Shown piece by piece: positions 7,457 through 14,209 of a stretch of 14,981 bases of DNA. The DNA comes from Verrucomicrobia bacterium 12-59-8 (lineage in GTDB: Bacteria > Verrucomicrobiota > Verrucomicrobiae > Verrucomicrobiales > Verrucomicrobiaceae): the NCBI GenBank assembly GCA_002279765.1, contig NCCR01000096.1:4695-19675 (forward strand), written 5' to 3'. Within the stretch, counting starts at the first letter, position 1; the number at the start of each line of letters is the position of its first letter. A model generated the notes under the pieces. That model saw only the letters and a program-made list of their open reading frames with translations, made no database searches and was not told the DNA's origin. The position numbers and the translations under genes are program-made.

Positions 7457-8206
7457 ATGACCACCCGCACCTGCTACATCGCCATCAATGGCATCCGCAC
7501 CAATCCCGGAGACGCGGAGGGGTGGACGGACCGGTTTGTGACGTGGATCAACACCCGGCTGCCGGACGGCGTGGTGGCGGAGAAGTTTGAGTATGCGTGC
7601 AGCGCGCTGCTGCGCCGCATGCGCCAGCGGCAGCGTGCGGATGAGATCGCGAAAAAAGTGGGCTACTACCGGCGCGCGGGTTATCGCCTGGTGCTGGTGG
7701 GGCACAGCAATGGGTGCGATCTCATCGCCCGCGTGCTGGAGGCCTGCGGGGCGGAGATCGACGCGGCGCACCTCATTTCTCCCGCTGCGGAGGAGGAGGA
7801 CTTTGCCGAGGCTATACGCGAGGGGCTGATCCGCCGCATTCACATCTACGGCAGCCGCCAGGATGGCGCACTGCGCTTTGCCGCCGGCACACGCCCGCTG
7901 ATCGGCTGGCTCGGCCTAGGCTACGGCTCGCTGGGACTGCGGGGGCGGGAGTTTGCGGCGCTCTTCCCCGAGGTGGTGCAGGACCATAGCGATGACTCCT
8001 GCGGACACTCCACCTGGCTGCAGCGCGGCCCGCGCTTTGAGTCGCTGATGCAAGCCGTCAGCCAGCATGATCTCTCAGACCAGTCAATACCACTTTCTAC
8101 CACCGCCACATATAATCTTGCCGCCGAGTCGGGCGAAGAACCAGACCGGCTAAAGCCGGGACTACAATACGACGAACCAAAGAACCAAGAACCATGCACG
8201 CCATGA
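7457..8206 (+). CDS. Alpha/beta hydrolase-like esterase
   Basis: A 249-aa protein. An alpha/beta-hydrolase nucleophile elbow is clear: LVLVGHSNG (79-86, nucleophile S84), preceded by an N-terminal NG motif (11-12) that could form part of the oxyanion hole. Candidate acid D136 (SRQDGAL) and histidine H184 (CGHSTW) complete a plausible triad. It lacks a signal peptide. Hydrolases in phage lysis/tail regions can act on envelope lipids or sugar esters (e.g. mycobacteriophage LysB); the substrate here is unknown. The domain seems to end near residue 208. The tail, roughly 225-249, is encoded by the repeat at 8137-8158 and the spacer-like DNA after it, and its stop overlaps the lipoprotein start (ATGA, 8203-8206). 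Length and triad are otherwise normal. Confidence 0.68.
   Translation: MTTRTCYIAINGIRTNPGDAEGWTDRFVTWINTRLPDGVVAEKFEYACSALLRRMRQRQRADEIAKKVGYYRRAGYRLVLVGHSNGCDLIARVLEACGAEIDAAHLISPAAEEEDFAEAIREGLIRRIHIYGSRQDGALRFAAGTRPLIGWLGLGYGSLGLRGREFAALFPEVVQDHSDDSCGHSTWLQRGPRFESLMQAVSQHDLSDQSIPLSTTATYNLAAESGEEPDRLKPGLQYDEPKNQEPCTP
8137..8158 (+). repeat. Intergenic repeat unit read through by the hydrolase frame
   Basis: The second copy of the 22-nt element at 7364-7385, here with A at the variable base. The hairpin is stronger here: CCGGCT-AA-AGCCGG (8146-8159). It lies inside the hydrolase reading frame, about 45 nt before the lipoprotein ATG at 8203, so it contributes codons while resembling untranslated leader DNA. 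Confidence 0.6.
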
Positions 8207-8382
8207 AAACCCACGCACTCATCCTCGTCATCGCCGCCATTGCGGCCGTCATGGGCCTCGGCTCCTGCAAGAACCCGGCCAACCTGAAGAAGGCGCAGGA
8301 GGTGCAGCGCATCCCGGCGCTGCAGCGAGTGCTCGCCACGCAGCTATCACCGAAAATTCCCGGTGTAGCAGTGACGCCATGA
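8203..8382 (+). CDS. Small lipoprotein, possible outer-membrane spanin
   Basis: A 59-aa protein: a hydrophobic signal (HALILVIAAIAAVMGL) ending in a lipobox LGSC (19-22), so C22 would be lipidated; then a ~37-residue mature part with an amphipathic segment (NLKKAQEVQRIPALQRVLATQ). Small lipoproteins of this size in lysis regions can be o-spanins, which link to an i-spanin for outer-membrane disruption; the 80-aa membrane protein at 7057 is the obvious candidate partner. ATG at 8203 is preferred over 8194 because it gives an ATGA overlap with the hydrolase and a standard MKT start. Most of the mature part lacks the proline-rich character common in o-spanins, so this is tentative. Confidence 0.6.
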   Translation: MKTHALILVIAAIAAVMGLGSCKNPANLKKAQEVQRIPALQRVLATQLSPKIPGVAVTP

Positions 8383-8489
8383 ATGCGCTCATCGGCATCG
8401 CCGCCGTGGGTCTGCTCCTCTGGGGCATGCATCTGCTGCGGGACCACAAACCACCGCCCGCCGGCTCCAATGACTTTTCTGACACCTGA
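8379..8489 (+). CDS. 36-aa single-span membrane peptide
   Basis: Direct translation from ATG at 8379 gives MNALIGIAAVGLLLWGMHLL and then a polar tail (RDHKPPPAGSNDFSDT). One clear membrane span with a basic residue right after it suggests N-out/C-in topology. It starts at an ATGA overlap with the lipoprotein stop and ends 6 nt before the next gene, so it sits exactly in the gene row. A small holin-like or lysis-accessory peptide is the simplest suggestion. Confidence 0.5.
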   Translation: MNALIGIAAVGLLLWGMHLLRDHKPPPAGSNDFSDT

Positions 8490-8495
8490 ACGCCC

Positions 8496-8771
8496 ATGAA
8501 ACTCACCCCTAGCATCGAACAAATGATCGAGGAAGCTCCCGCGCCCATCGAGCCGCGCCACTTCATGCGGCGGCTCCTGGAGTTCCTGAAAAACGGCCTG
8601 CACCTGTCCGCGCCAGCGCTGCCTTATGGCGCTGACTACTGCGCGCTCACCTACTCCGGCGCCTTTGTCGCCACGGCAGTGTACAAGACCGGCGGCAGCA
8701 GCGGCACGACGCTCAAGACGCTGACCTTTGCCAACGACGGCACCAACATCACCTCCATCACCGCCACCTGA
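8496..8771 (+). CDS. Small phage tail-type protein
   Basis: A 91-aa protein. The N-terminal helical part (SIEQMIEEAPAPIEPRHFMRR) is followed by a beta segment, DYCALTYSGAFVATAVYKTG, and an ending with GTTLKTLTFANDGTNITSIT. The pattern LTYSG..VATAVYK.GG..GTT resembles short tail-associated proteins that I recall from phage fibre regions. It starts 6 nt after the 36-aa peptide and is followed 1 nt later by the next gene. Exact role unknown. Confidence 0.55.
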   Translation: MKLTPSIEQMIEEAPAPIEPRHFMRRLLEFLKNGLHLSAPALPYGADYCALTYSGAFVATAVYKTGGSSGTTLKTLTFANDGTNITSITAT

Positions 8772-8772
8772 C

Positions 8773-9138
8773 ATGATCTTCAATCCCTTCACCGGACAGC
8801 TCGACTCCACCGGCGGTGCCGTACCGCCCAGTGCGCTGGCCTTTGCCCCCACGCTCACGATCAACGCCCCCAGCGAGCGCTTCCACCGCATCCCCCTCAC
8901 CGGAGACATGGCACTGGCCGCACCCACCAGCGGAGCGGATGGCGTCCGCGTACGCCTCTGGCTGGTGGCCAGCGGTGGCGCGCGCACCGTCACGCTGGAT
9001 GCCGCCATCGTCATCCCCACCACTTCCACGCTCACCAGCCCCTTCACCGTAGCCTCCGGCACCAAGACCAAGCTGCTGCTCGAGTACGATGCCAGCCGCA
9101 GTGCGTGGGAAGTGGCCAGCTACATCGCAGGCTACTAA
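8773..9138 (+). CDS. Phage tail protein with MIFNPFTGQLD start
   Basis: A 121-aa protein, starting with MIFNPFTGQLD, a recognisable lead of phage tail-fibre subunits. The body is a beta-rich domain (RIPLTGDMALAAPTSGADG, VRLWLVASGGARTVTLDAA) ending KLLLEYDASRSAWEVASYIAGY. The pattern matches a small jelly-roll-like domain that appears at fibre bases or tips. The ATG is chosen because it carries this lead and lies 1 nt after the preceding stop; an upstream in-frame start at 8728 would overlap the previous gene with a T/P-rich stretch. Confidence 0.6.
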   Translation: MIFNPFTGQLDSTGGAVPPSALAFAPTLTINAPSERFHRIPLTGDMALAAPTSGADGVRVRLWLVASGGARTVTLDAAIVIPTTSTLTSPFTVASGTKTKLLLEYDASRSAWEVASYIAGY

Positions 9139-9158
9139 CACACCTACCTTCTACGATC

Positions 9159-10022
9159 ATGGCAGCCATCTATTTCGGCGACGGCTTCAGCGGCAACAGC
9201 GGAGATTGGAACTCCGTGGACAACTGGTACTCAAGCAAAGGCTTTTACTGTTGCGGCAGCGACTATCCTGGCACGCCCATGGGACGCCTGCCGGTCGATG
9301 GCACAGACACCGTCCACATCGTTGCTCCCGTCACAACCAATTCGCCTGCCGTATGGAATGGCAACATTGTCATGGAGGCAGGGATCGCCTACCCGGTATC
9401 CCCCGCAGGCAAGATCAGCAGCGGCGTCTGGAATGGTACGATCACAGGCGGGGGCTTGGGGCAGAGCGGGACAGCCCGCTGCGAACTCGCTGGCGGCACC
9501 TTCAATGGCACAGTCGGCTGCCGGGTTCTGAAGATCAGCGGCGGCACCTTTGCCTCTGCAGTCAGCATGTCGGCTTCATTCGCTCAGTCTGGTGCTCAGA
9601 ATCAGATCACCGGCGGCACATTCAATGCGGCGGTGGTGATTGAAGGCCTGAGCGTCGGTACTGAGTACGGCTCTCTCAAGCTGCCAGACAGCCTCATCTC
9701 CGCCGGCACCTTCAACTCCACCGTGAATGTGAAGGGAGCCAAGGTGACAGGCGGCACCTTTTACGGTGCCGTGACCAGCAACATGCCCTTCCCAGTGGGA
9801 GACAAGGAAGGAACTGCGCAGGAAGGCAGCTACGTACACACACGCATCGCAGGCGGCACCTACATGCCCCTGGCCACCGTGGCGCTGACCAAATCCGGCG
9901 GTGCCTGGACGCTCGACACCACCACTCTGCCGCTTGACCCCGGCTTCAAGCAGGGCGGCGGCACCTTCGCACCACGCATCACACTCACGGGCCTGCCCGA
10001 CATCCTGGGAGCCGGACTATGA
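9159..10022 (+). CDS. GGTF-repeat tail spike-like protein
   Basis: A 287-aa protein built on a repeated turn: GGTF/AGTF/GGTY at residues 112-115, 128-131, 152-155, 182-185, 198-201, 232-235 and 267-270, each followed by N-x-x-V or similar and a short strand. Regular Gly-Gly-Thr-Phe spacing suggests a right-handed beta-helix or beta-prism, as in tail spikes and adhesins. The N-terminus (MAAIYFGDGFSGNSGDWNSVDNW) is aromatic and may dock to a base. Start 9159 is chosen because that aromatic N-terminus begins there; the longer frame (from 9105) overlaps the previous gene. It is coupled to the cupin gene by ATGA at 10019-10022. Repeat lengths vary from 16 to 35 residues. Confidence 0.62.
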   Translation: MAAIYFGDGFSGNSGDWNSVDNWYSSKGFYCCGSDYPGTPMGRLPVDGTDTVHIVAPVTTNSPAVWNGNIVMEAGIAYPVSPAGKISSGVWNGTITGGGLGQSGTARCELAGGTFNGTVGCRVLKISGGTFASAVSMSASFAQSGAQNQITGGTFNAAVVIEGLSVGTEYGSLKLPDSLISAGTFNSTVNVKGAKVTGGTFYGAVTSNMPFPVGDKEGTAQEGSYVHTRIAGGTYMPLATVALTKSGGAWTLDTTTLPLDPGFKQGGGTFAPRITLTGLPDILGAGL

Positions 10023-10381
10023 TCGACCCCACCCTCATCCTCCCCAGCAACCAGGTGCCGTTTGAGCAAAGCGGCGTGCTCATCACACGCCTCACTCTGG
10101 GCGGCCACTACGAGTTCACCCAAACGTGCTGCACCCTCCCCGCGCACACGCACACGGCGGAGACCGCGCATGACACCCTCATCGTCAAAGGCTGCTTCAA
10201 GCTCACGCTCGGCAGCACGACCAGGCTCGTCCAGGCAGGGGACATCCTGGACCTGCCGCCCGGCGTGCCGCATGCCTTCATGGCGCTCGAGGACGGCGCC
10301 ACCCTGGTCAACGTGAACAAACAACGCAGCCGCAGGGATCCCACCCACACCCACGAACCATGCACACCGCCCCCCCTTTAA
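10019..10381 (+). CDS. Cupin-domain protein
   Basis: A 120-aa protein. Two cupin motifs are visible: motif 1, HTH (43-45) up to G58, with H51 at the position usually held by Glu; motif 2, G74-x5-P80-x-G82-xx-H85. H43, H45, H51 and H85 could bind a metal ion as a four-His site. Single-domain cupins are diverse: isomerases, dioxygenases, sugar-binding or regulatory proteins; function is not assigned. The gene overlaps the GGTF gene by ATGA. The C-terminal residues (~104-120, THTHEPCTPPPL end) are low complexity; EPCTP is shared with the hydrolase C-terminus. Confidence 0.75.
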   Translation: MIDPTLILPSNQVPFEQSGVLITRLTLGGHYEFTQTCCTLPAHTHTAETAHDTLIVKGCFKLTLGSTTRLVQAGDILDLPPGVPHAFMALEDGATLVNVNKQRSRRDPTHTHEPCTPPPL

Positions 10382-10432
10382 ATCTCGAACACCAAACCCA
10401 AGCCACCCCCTCATCCCTTCCACTGCAAACCC

Positions 10433-10975
10433 ATGAGCACTTTATCCGACACCTACGCCAGTCAATTCCACGCCTGCGCCATCCGCCCGGAGCATGCCGC
10501 AGCAGTGCAGGCGGAGGCAGAGCGCATCCGCCTGCACCGCCAGCGCTACGCGACCGTGGCCGCGCAGTTCACCGGCATGCCGTGGTGGGTGCCGGGCATC
10601 CTGCACTCTCTGGAGAGCGGGCTGAGCTTCCACCAGAACCTGCACAATGGCGCCCCCCTCTCCGCGCGCACCGTGCAGATACCCAGAGACCGCCCGATAG
10701 CGGGCACGCCGCCCTTCACCTGGGAGGAGTCCGCGCGCGAAGCCCTGGTGTGCGGCGGCCTCGATCAAATCACCGACTGGAGCCCCGGCCAGGCGCTCGC
10801 CACCTTTGAAAACTACAACGGCACCGGCTACCGCAAGCGCGGCGTCCCCTCCCCCTACCTGTGGTCCTTCACCGACCAGTACCGCTGCGGCAGATACACC
10901 GCCGACGGCCGCTACGATCCCCTCGCCGTCAGCCGCCAGTGCGGCTGCGCGGCGCTGCTGAAAATTATTTTTTAA
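10433..10975 (+). CDS. Lysozyme-like endolysin
   Basis: A 180-aa protein. MPWWVPGILHSLESGLSFHQNLHNG (from residue 49) matches a lysozyme-fold family that I associate with phages and cyanobacteria, with E61-S62 as the candidate catalytic pair and the HNG motif at 71-73. It continues RTVQIPRDRP, FTWEESAREAL, ENYNGTGYRKRGVPSPYLWSF and, near the end, DGRYDPLAVSRQCGCAALL. The role would be degradation of peptidoglycan at lysis or by the tail tip. It has no signal peptide, so it would need a holin; candidates lie at 7057 and 8379. ATG at 10433 opens 51 nt after the cupin stop without Shine-Dalgarno. Confidence 0.68.
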   Translation: MSTLSDTYASQFHACAIRPEHAAAVQAEAERIRLHRQRYATVAAQFTGMPWWVPGILHSLESGLSFHQNLHNGAPLSARTVQIPRDRPIAGTPPFTWEESAREALVCGGLDQITDWSPGQALATFENYNGTGYRKRGVPSPYLWSFTDQYRCGRYTADGRYDPLAVSRQCGCAALLKIIF

Positions 10976-11005
10976 CATGTCCTTGACTACCAGAAAGTAA
11001 GACCC

Positions 11006-11016
11006 AATACCATATA
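11006..11016 (+). promoter_or_regulatory. AATACCATATA element 5 nt upstream of a start codon
   Basis: AATACCATATA, then 5 nt ending CC, then ATG of the 185-aa gene. The identical element with identical spacing occurs at 14210-14220. A TA-rich box this close to ATG would fit a -10 element of a leaderless transcript; TTGACT at 10983-10988 is 19 bp upstream of the inner TACCAT (11008-11013). Confidence 0.42.
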
Positions 11017-11021
11017 TAGCC

Positions 11022-11579
11022 ATGTCTAAACCACTCTACGTATATCTCAAAGGAGGGCGCGGTGACGCCCATGTGACGGATCTCTGGGACGGCGCCGAAC
11101 CCGGCGAGGAGGGCACGTTTAACAACGCCTCAGGCGAGATGTCCGCCGAAGGCCTCGAAGTGGGGGATCCCTACCGGGACATTCACAATTACTCCACCAG
11201 CGTGCTCAACGCCTTGGCAGCGTCGGGATTGACCACGGCTGGAGGAGTGACGCTTCTAAACGGCACCGCCCTTGTCGCCGCTAGCACCACCCCCACATTG
11301 CTCACCGGTCTCCTCGATGCAAACAATCTGCCTTTAGGTGGCACCCACGCTTCAAACGAGCCCGGACTCCATGTCGGACCTGTGGGATCGGCGGGACCGG
11401 TCGTCATGGAACTGGGCAACATTACACCTCACGTCTCTGACGAGGTGGCCAATGCCAAGCCGCGCCTCTTCACCAAAGTATGCACCTGGCTGATCTTCAA
11501 GGAGGTGGGAGAGGCGGCCACTTACAAATTCCGCAAAGCCGACGTGCTCGGCTGGGGTGCCAATCCACGAAGCGAATAA
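11022..11579 (+). CDS. Unknown 185-aa phage-block protein
   Basis: It begins MSKPLYVYLKGGRGDAHVTD, with a G/E-rich loop and a middle rich in T/A/L/G (LTTAGGVTLLNGTALVAASTT). The C-terminal part (RLFTKVCTWLIFKEVGEAATYKFRK) has a beta-like aromatic core. No known motif recognised. It is preceded by the AATACCATATA element and followed 3 nt later by the 264-aa gene, so it begins a second transcription unit. A tail or baseplate component is a reasonable guess by position. Confidence 0.58.
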   Translation: MSKPLYVYLKGGRGDAHVTDLWDGAEPGEEGTFNNASGEMSAEGLEVGDPYRDIHNYSTSVLNALAASGLTTAGGVTLLNGTALVAASTTPTLLTGLLDANNLPLGGTHASNEPGLHVGPVGSAGPVVMELGNITPHVSDEVANAKPRLFTKVCTWLIFKEVGEAATYKFRKADVLGWGANPRSE

Positions 11580-11582
11580 GCC

Positions 11583-12377
11583 ATGCCCTCCATCAACTCC
11601 AACTTCGACTGGGTGGACACGCCCAATCCCACCGAGCGCGCCTTCTCCATCACCGCCAAGGAGGGACCGCATGATGAACTGCCAGACTTCAATGCGGGCA
11701 CCGTGTACTGGAGCACCTGCCCGAAATGGATCAAGTCTGCAGAAACGGTGCCGCCTGCGCTGCAAGGCTACACACTCGTCAATGCCATGAAGGCAGACTA
11801 CCAAAAGCGCACCTTTATCTTCGGCAAAACGCGCACCAATCTTGAGCGCAACACGCCCTTCCAGGTCTCCTGGGTGAAGCGCATGCAGTTCTGGCCCACC
11901 GTGCTGCTGAAGCTCTGGTTTGAAGAAGGAAATCTGCCGCTGTCATCCACGCAGGCAGATGGCAACATCGTGCATATGCGTAGCAAATCGCGCGATGGCG
12001 CGATGTATCCCACCTGGTTCAAGACCAGCCGCTTTCTATCCGAGCGCCCCTGGCCGCGCGCCATGCACAGGTCCCCCACACCCATCACCGACACCATCAG
12101 TTGGAGCTTCGATGGGAGCAACGGATCCTTCCCTGAATGCCTGCACCCCGGCTGCCGCTTCCCACGTTTCCAGAGCAGTGGCAAGGTGCTCTTTGACGCA
12201 GGCACTCCAGAAATCGAGATCGGCAGCGATCTCGTGGCCCAGGAATTTCCCGCTACCCCCATGACGGACTGGGAAGTCTATCCGGTGGAAGACACCGCGC
12301 AAAACATCAACGGCTTCTGGTTCCGCGAACTCGTGGAAGCCTACCCACCGATTGACGACCGCGAACACTCCTCATGA
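11583..12377 (+). CDS. Unknown 264-aa protein, W-rich
   Basis: Tryptophan- and aromatic-rich: YWSTCPKW, VSWVKRMQFWPTVLLKLWFEEG, MYPTWFKTSRF. The end has VAQEFPATPMTDWEVYPVED and INGFWFRELVEAYPP. Cysteines are few (C44, then two around EClHPGC). No membrane segment or signal peptide. Family not recognised; beta-rich structural protein is likely. It is coupled to the next gene by ATGA at 12374-12377. Confidence 0.58.
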   Translation: MPSINSNFDWVDTPNPTERAFSITAKEGPHDELPDFNAGTVYWSTCPKWIKSAETVPPALQGYTLVNAMKADYQKRTFIFGKTRTNLERNTPFQVSWVKRMQFWPTVLLKLWFEEGNLPLSSTQADGNIVHMRSKSRDGAMYPTWFKTSRFLSERPWPRAMHRSPTPITDTISWSFDGSNGSFPECLHPGCRFPRFQSSGKVLFDAGTPEIEIGSDLVAQEFPATPMTDWEVYPVEDTAQNINGFWFRELVEAYPPIDDREHSS

Positions 12378-12625
12378 TCCAAACCTCCATCGGCAGCGTC
12401 CAAGTTGGCAGCCCCTGGCTGTCCCGGCAATGGATCAACTCCATTCCCGGCGTCCAGGTGTCGCCCGGCATCTCACAGAACAATCTGACCGTTCGTGCCA
12501 GGTATCGCCGTCCCACATTCAGCACCAGCCAAGGCTCCTTCAGCACCAGTGGAGGCTCGGACGGCACCGGCGGAGGCTCGGGAGGAGGAGGGAGTGGTGG
12601 GGGGGGCGGGTTCACCTATTCTTGA
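12374..12625 (+). CDS. Small protein with glycine-rich tail
   Basis: An 83-aa protein: an N-terminal 50 residues (MIQTSIGSVQVGSPWLSRQW...) followed by FSTSQGS-FSTSGGS and then a Gly/Ser-rich run ending GGFTYS. Gly-rich tails of this type occur on phage tail tips and on secreted adhesins; here the tail is nearly pure GGS/GGG. It overlaps the previous gene by ATGA and ends 25 nt before the glycosyltransferase, marking the end of the GC-rich part. Confidence 0.5.
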   Translation: MIQTSIGSVQVGSPWLSRQWINSIPGVQVSPGISQNNLTVRARYRRPTFSTSQGSFSTSGGSDGTGGGSGGGGSGGGGGFTYS

Positions 12626-12650
12626 TGCAACCCCCAAGCCCAACCCGACC

Positions 12651-13490
12651 ATGAAACCCATAAAGCAACGCCCCGAGAAGGTCGCTACGCCCAAACCACA
12701 TGATCCATGCCTACCACCTCGCATGAGCCAGACCAGTCCAAACAGCAGCCGAACAACTGCAGTCACCATCATCAGCCCCTCCTACGAAGCTGTTGGCAGG
12801 GAGGCTGTGCTTCGAATGAAGAAATTCAGCGGACTCAATGTCAAGGTGGTCGAGTGCAGCGATGAGGAGGGCTTCGAGACAAAGCTGAACCTTGACCTGA
12901 TCATGGGCAAAAAGAAGTTTTTGTTCTTCGATTCCGACTACTGGCTTCTGCGGGCGCTGCCAATGGACTCATGGGATGGGTCGGCATGGTTGGCAGTCAA
13001 TGACCCAGGCGTCTTTGCGCCCTACGCGTTTCCCTTCTCTGACTGCAAGCGAGAGGGCATGGAGAGGGCGCAATACTGGAACAGCGGCTTTTTCTGCTGC
13101 GATACACGACGCCCAGAGCACCGGGCAGTGTTTCAGGAGGCACGGGCGCTGCGGAAGCAAGTCATGTGCGGCACCGCCAACAAGCCCGATGATTTCGGCG
13201 ACCAGTACTACCTGAACATGGCGTGTCAAAAACTGGCGACCCCCGTGATCATGCTGCCATTCGTGTTTAACTTTTACCGGCACATGATCAGCGGCGGCTG
13301 CTACCCGTTCATTCCTGCCGAAGTCATTGGCCTTCACGCCGCCGGAGTGCCGGTGAGGGCGAGAAAACGTGGCGAGGATGATAAATTGACTCATCTGCAA
13401 TACATGAGTCGGGCTCTCTCGTTTCCAACAATCAACGTTCAAGAGGACGCTATGCGATGCTCTTGGGCGCAGAGCTTTCAACTGCGATGA
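12651..13490 (+). CDS. Glycosyltransferase, GT8-like
   Basis: A 279-aa protein. GT-A fold signs: a strand AVTIISPSYE (37-46), a DxD metal/nucleotide-sugar motif D94-S95-D96 in KKKFLFFDSDYW, then YWNSGFFCCD (142-151), DQYYLN (184-189) and GLHAAG (227-232), which together match the order seen in GT8/LgtC-like or related retaining transferases. It would transfer a sugar to a protein or glycan. ATG 12651 opens a K/P-rich leader; ATG 12723 (residue 25) is an alternative start. The longer frame from 12495 overlaps the glycine-rich gene and is rejected. Its stop overlaps the next gene by ATGA (13487-13490). A/T content is higher than in the genes to its left. Confidence 0.7.
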   Translation: MKPIKQRPEKVATPKPHDPCLPPRMSQTSPNSSRTTAVTIISPSYEAVGREAVLRMKKFSGLNVKVVECSDEEGFETKLNLDLIMGKKKFLFFDSDYWLLRALPMDSWDGSAWLAVNDPGVFAPYAFPFSDCKREGMERAQYWNSGFFCCDTRRPEHRAVFQEARALRKQVMCGTANKPDDFGDQYYLNMACQKLATPVIMLPFVFNFYRHMISGGCYPFIPAEVIGLHAAGVPVRARKRGEDDKLTHLQYMSRALSFPTINVQEDAMRCSWAQSFQLR

Positions 13491-14164
13491 AGGAGCTTCT
13501 GCCAGGCCAGGCCGCGTCCATGGAATCGCTATTTTCAATAGCCCGATCCACTTTGAACAATACCACCGCCGACATTAACGAAAGAGCGCATGCGCAATGC
13601 TGGCTCACGTATAGATTCTGCGACGGGCTGATCGATGAAAAGGAATGGAGGAATCAGGTCAACAACTTCAGCGTTCAGTCACAAAAGGCGAGGTGGGCAA
13701 CATCCTTGGCGACGGCCAAATTCTACGCGTACGTCTTATTGGATGAGTGGGATAATGCTAAAGAGCAATGTGACATAGTTCACGCCGTGCCGATCAAAGA
13801 CCATCCGCCAGCAATCACAAACCGAGGCAGGATTGTAACGATCCTTGCCAGACACCAAGCCTCGCTAGGTGAAACCAATGAGGCTGTGTCGGCATGCAGA
13901 GCGTTCCTATCCTCGTGGAAAGAGACGTGCGCATCCATTGACCTTGAGGCCACCCCCGTGTGGCTGGTTGACAGCCAAGCCGCATCCATGGCCGCAGCGC
14001 ATGCCGCACTCAGAATCCTTGCTGAAATCCTGCCAGTACCAAAGTTTCCCAATGTCGAATGGTGCGACAACCTCATCAAGGGATACCAAACAACGCCCTG
14101 GTGGAAATGTATTTTGAGAAACGGCGGCCCATTCAGCCTGCCAACAAACAAAAAAATATCTTAA
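13487..14164 (+). CDS. Alpha-helical repeat-like protein
   Basis: A 225-aa protein, mostly helical. Two helix pairs (about 70-100 and 112-145, with AKFYAYVLLDEWDNAKEQCD and RIVTILARHQASLGETNEAV) are spaced and patterned like TPR units, with a third pair at ~165-185. TPR proteins commonly assist glycosyltransferases or hold complexes together. ATG 13487 is chosen for its ATGA overlap with the GT gene; an upstream ATG at 13457 would overlap it by 34 nt. The C-terminus (WWKCILRNGGPFSLPTNKKIS) is not repeat-like. Exact function unknown. Confidence 0.55.
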   Translation: MKELLPGQAASMESLFSIARSTLNNTTADINERAHAQCWLTYRFCDGLIDEKEWRNQVNNFSVQSQKARWATSLATAKFYAYVLLDEWDNAKEQCDIVHAVPIKDHPPAITNRGRIVTILARHQASLGETNEAVSACRAFLSSWKETCASIDLEATPVWLVDSQAASMAAAHAALRILAEILPVPKFPNVEWCDNLIKGYQTTPWWKCILRNGGPFSLPTNKKIS

Positions 14165-14209
14165 CCGGCACCGCTCCATACCTCCGATAGCCACCCGTTT
14201 GCATGTAAT

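Noticed and set aside
8111..8116. TATAAT as a promoter for the lipoprotein gene
   Set aside because: A perfect -10, but no -35 at 16-18 bp and it lies in the hydrolase frame; kept only as a hint for the repeat finding.
10930..10973. Terminator at the end of the endolysin gene (CAGCCGC-CAGT-GCGGCTG, then TTTTTT)
   Set aside because: The stem is perfect, but the T-run begins ~20 nt after it and the stem encodes family-conserved residues (SRQCGCAALL).
11048..11056. Strong AAAGGAGG-like ribosome site
   Set aside because: It lies inside the 185-aa gene (codons for KGGR) and the GTG/ATG after it leads only to immediate stops.
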